Below, piece by piece: positions 6,561 to 8,307 of a stretch of 8,307 nt of DNA. The notes beneath the pieces are model-generated. The model was not told the origin of the DNA, made no database searches, and saw only the letters and a program-made list of their open reading frames with translations. Each line of letters opens with the position of its first letter. Positions within the stretch are counted from its first letter, which is position 1. This DNA comes from a bacterium (lineage in GTDB: Bacteria > Planctomycetota > Planctomycetia > Pirellulales > Pirellulaceae): NCBI GenBank assembly GCA_030432015.1, contig JAUIHJ010000363.1:1-8307 (forward strand). Direction: 5' to 3'. The position numbers and the translations under genes are program-made.

Positions 6561-8054
6561 ATGGATCCCCGCCAAGACGCCCAACAATTGCAAACGCGAC
6601 GCCATTTCCTGGGGCGATCGGCGACCGGAATCGGCACCGCGGCGCTCGCTTCGCTGCTCGCCGGCGACCGTGGCTTGGCGGCGCCGCCCCACGCGGGCGC
6701 GACGACCGCGCTGCAAGGTCGCCCCGGCATCCTGTCCCAGCCCCATTTTCCGGGCAAAGCGAAGCGAGTGATCTATCTGTTCATGTCCGGGGCGCCGTCG
6801 CAGATCGACATGTTCGATTTCAAGCCGAAGATGGACGAGCAATTCGATCAAGACCTGCCCGATTCGGTCCGAATGGGTCAGCGGCTGACAACGATGACCT
6901 CGGGTCAGAAACGATTTCCCGTCGCGCCGTCAAAGTGGAACGACAAATTTATTCAGCCGGGCCAGACGTCGGACGCCTGGGTCAACGCGGAATTATTGCC
7001 CCACACGGCCAAGATGATGGACGAGGTCTGCCTGGTGCGATCGATGTACACCGAGGCGATTAACCACGATCCGGCCATCACCTACATCGCCACGGGGCAC
7101 CAGATCCCCGGACGGCCCAGCCTGGGTGCGTGGCTCTCTTACGGCCTGGGAAGCATGAACGAGAATCTTCCTTCGTTCGTTGTACTGACTTCGACCTGGA
7201 GCGCCAAACGTGACGCCCAGGCCTTGTACGAACGGCTCTGGGGTTCGGGCTTCCTGCCCTCGCGACACGCCGGCGTGTCCTTACGATCGTCGGGTGACCC
7301 CGTGCTGTATCTCTCCAATCCCCCGGGTATCGACGCGGGGACACGCCGCGCGATGCTGGATGGTTTGGCAAAGTTGAATCAGAAACGTTTCGAGACCATC
7401 CAGGATCCGGAGATCAGCACACGCATCGCCCAGTACGAAATGGCGTTTCGCATGCAAACCTCCGTGCCCGAATTGACCGACACCTCGGGCGAGTCGTCCG
7501 CGACGCTGGACATGTACGGGCCCGACGTTCACAAACCGGGGACATTCGCCGCCAATTGCCTGCTGGCACGCCGCCTGGCCGAACGCGATGTTCGGTTCAT
7601 CCAGGTCTTCATTCGCGGTTGGGATCAGCATGGCAATCTGCCACGCGACCTCCCCTTGCAATGTGGTGACGTTGATCAGGCCTCCAGCGCTCTGTTGCGT
7701 GATTTGAAGCAACGTGGCTTACTGGATGACACACTGGTTATCTGGGGTGGTGAATTCGGGCGTACGATCTACTGCCAAGGGGGGCTGACGCGAGAAAACT
7801 ACGGTCGCGATCACCATCCGCGCGCGTTCTCAATCTGGATGGCGGGCGGTGGCATCAAGCCCGGCCTGACCTACGGAGCAACCGACGACTTCTGCTACAA
7901 CATTACGGAAAGCCCCGTTCATATCCACGATCTGAACGCAACGATCCTGCATTGCCTGGGCATCAACCACGAGAAGCTGACCTACCGCTTTCAAGGTCGC
8001 GACTTCAGGCTGACCGACGTGCATGGCAAGGTCGTCCACGACATCCTTACGTAG
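6561..8054 (+). CDS. DUF1501 family protein, Tat-exported, sulfatase/alkaline-phosphatase-like fold
   Basis: DUF1501 proteins are related to the alkaline phosphatase/sulfatase superfamily, and substrates are not established. This 497-residue copy opens with a twin-arginine signal: R13-R14-H-F-L, then a run of small and hydrophobic residues (ATGIGTAALASLL) and an AA-type cleavage region. Tat export implies folding, perhaps with metals, before translocation. Family segments are FMSGAPSQIDMFDFKPKM (S76 to D86 region), NHDPAITYIATGHQIPGRPS, IRGWDQHG (G353-W-D355-Q-H357), WGGEFGRT (395-402), GRDHHP (415-420), WMAGGGIKPGLTYGATDDF and HIHDLNATILHCLGI. The D, E and H residues in these blocks are the likely metal or catalytic ligands, inferred from the superfamily. 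The start at 6561 has a good Shine-Dalgarno sequence and gives a normal Tat leader. It lies 26 bases after the PSC1-DUF1553 gene, the standard planctomycete arrangement, implying joint action in the periplasm. Confidence 0.94.
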   Translation: MDPRQDAQQLQTRRHFLGRSATGIGTAALASLLAGDRGLAAPPHAGATTALQGRPGILSQPHFPGKAKRVIYLFMSGAPSQIDMFDFKPKMDEQFDQDLPDSVRMGQRLTTMTSGQKRFPVAPSKWNDKFIQPGQTSDAWVNAELLPHTAKMMDEVCLVRSMYTEAINHDPAITYIATGHQIPGRPSLGAWLSYGLGSMNENLPSFVVLTSTWSAKRDAQALYERLWGSGFLPSRHAGVSLRSSGDPVLYLSNPPGIDAGTRRAMLDGLAKLNQKRFETIQDPEISTRIAQYEMAFRMQTSVPELTDTSGESSATLDMYGPDVHKPGTFAANCLLARRLAERDVRFIQVFIRGWDQHGNLPRDLPLQCGDVDQASSALLRDLKQRGLLDDTLVIWGGEFGRTIYCQGGLTRENYGRDHHPRAFSIWMAGGGIKPGLTYGATDDFCYNITESPVHIHDLNATILHCLGINHEKLTYRFQGRDFRLTDVHGKVVHDILT

Positions 8055-8062
8055 CCGGCAAC

Positions 8063-8112
8063 GCGTTGCATAGAGCGCGTTGCGTGTCGCAAGCAGCACG
8101 CGGTGCGTTGCT
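8063..8112. terminator. Repeat-rich convergent intergenic region with hairpins, possible bidirectional terminator
   Basis: The 111-base gap between the two convergent stops contains GCGTTGC three times (8063-8069, 8077-8083, 8105-8111), with starts 14 and 28 bases apart. Two hairpins can form. TTGCG/CGCAA has a TGT loop and an outer GC pair (about 8077-8094). AGCAGCAC (8092-8099) pairs with GTGC (8103-8106) and TGCT (8109-8112), with a GT bulge, and is followed by GGTTTC. Ending both transcripts here would suit the convergent layout, but T-runs are short. Confidence 0.35.
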
Positions 8113-8165
8113 GGTTTCGCCGAGCGGCCCACTGGGATTTCCGATTCGCCGCGCGCCACCCAGCG

Positions 8166-8307
8166 TTATTCCTGGTCGACGTAACGGGTCGCCAACAGTT
8201 CACCCAACTCCACGATCCCAGCGGTGGTGATGACCAGCTTCTGCGGCTGCGGCGGAAGGTCAAAGGCCTTGATGTACACCAGATTCGGGTCTCCGGTGGC
8301 GAGTCGC
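8166..8307 (-). CDS. Unrecognised protein, C-terminal end only (5' part outside window)
   Basis: On the minus strand a frame is open from the right edge to a TAA (complement of 8166-8168), giving 46 residues. It begins RLATGDPNLVYIKAFDLPP, continues QPQKLVITTAGIVELGELLA and ends TRYVDQE. The fragment has regular GC-ending codons, a plausible beta-rich and then helical pattern (YIKAFDL, KLVITTAGIVELGELLATRYV), and no frame interruption. It faces the DUF1501 gene with 111 bases between stops, a normal convergent arrangement. I do not recognise the family from this piece and assign no function. The short open length means chance cannot be excluded, but it reads more like real protein than the competing frames. 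Confidence 0.5.
   Translation of the reverse strand, partial: RLATGDPNLVYIKAFDLPPQPQKLVITTAGIVELGELLATRYVDQE

Noticed and set aside
7830..8159. Minus-strand open frame with the repeat-like segment LLATRNALYATR
   Set aside because: The repeated peptide comes from the GCGTTGC copies in the gap and the rest is antisense to the DUF1501 gene.
1..8307. tRNA or rRNA genes, CRISPR arrays, insertion sequences, attachment sites
   Set aside because: No regular spacer repeats, transposase motifs, terminal inverted repeats or cloverleaf-like segments were found by reading.

Overview
This window looks like chromosomal DNA from a GC-rich planctomycete, probably of the Pirellula/Rhodopirellula kind. The strongest pointer is the right half: a secreted PSC1-DUF1549-DUF1553 protein followed by a Tat-exported DUF1501 protein, a pair greatly expanded in Planctomycetota. 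A dihydropteroate-synthase-like DUF6513 protein fits too, because it is typical of bacteria with tetrahydromethanopterin (H4MPT) linked C1 metabolism, which includes planctomycetes. Assignments rest on reading the translations; no database search was possible.

Layout. 1-500: 3' end of trmD (tRNA m1G37 methyltransferase) with an unusual low-complexity tail. 647-1000: rplS (ribosomal protein L19). 1100-1528: yraN-type UPF0102 nuclease-fold protein. 1715-3142: DUF6513/dihydropteroate-synthase-like protein. 3322-6534: large secreted PSC1-DUF1549-LamG-DUF1553 protein. 6561-8054: DUF1501 protein. 8166-8307: 3' end of an unrecognised gene on the minus strand, convergent with the DUF1501 gene. All other genes are on the plus strand.

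The left part is a housekeeping translation block (trmD-rplS is the tail of the classic rpsP-rimM-trmD-rplS operon, with yraN following as in many bacteria). The DUF6513 gene behind it probably serves pterin cofactor synthesis. A hairpin just after its stop and a weak promoter-like sequence at 3200-3229 suggest a separate transcription unit for the envelope pair. In that pair one protein appears to leave by Sec and carry c-type heme, while the other leaves folded by Tat. They likely act together outside the cytoplasm on an unknown, perhaps glycan-related, substrate.

I see no mobile element, CRISPR array, tRNA or rRNA. I do not see a clearly new multi-gene system. The points most worth a second look are the H4MPT-type DHPS homologue, the two CxxCH motifs and LamG insertion in the large secreted protein, the long interrupted hairpin between rplS and yraN, the inverted repeat ahead of rplS, and the TrmD tail.
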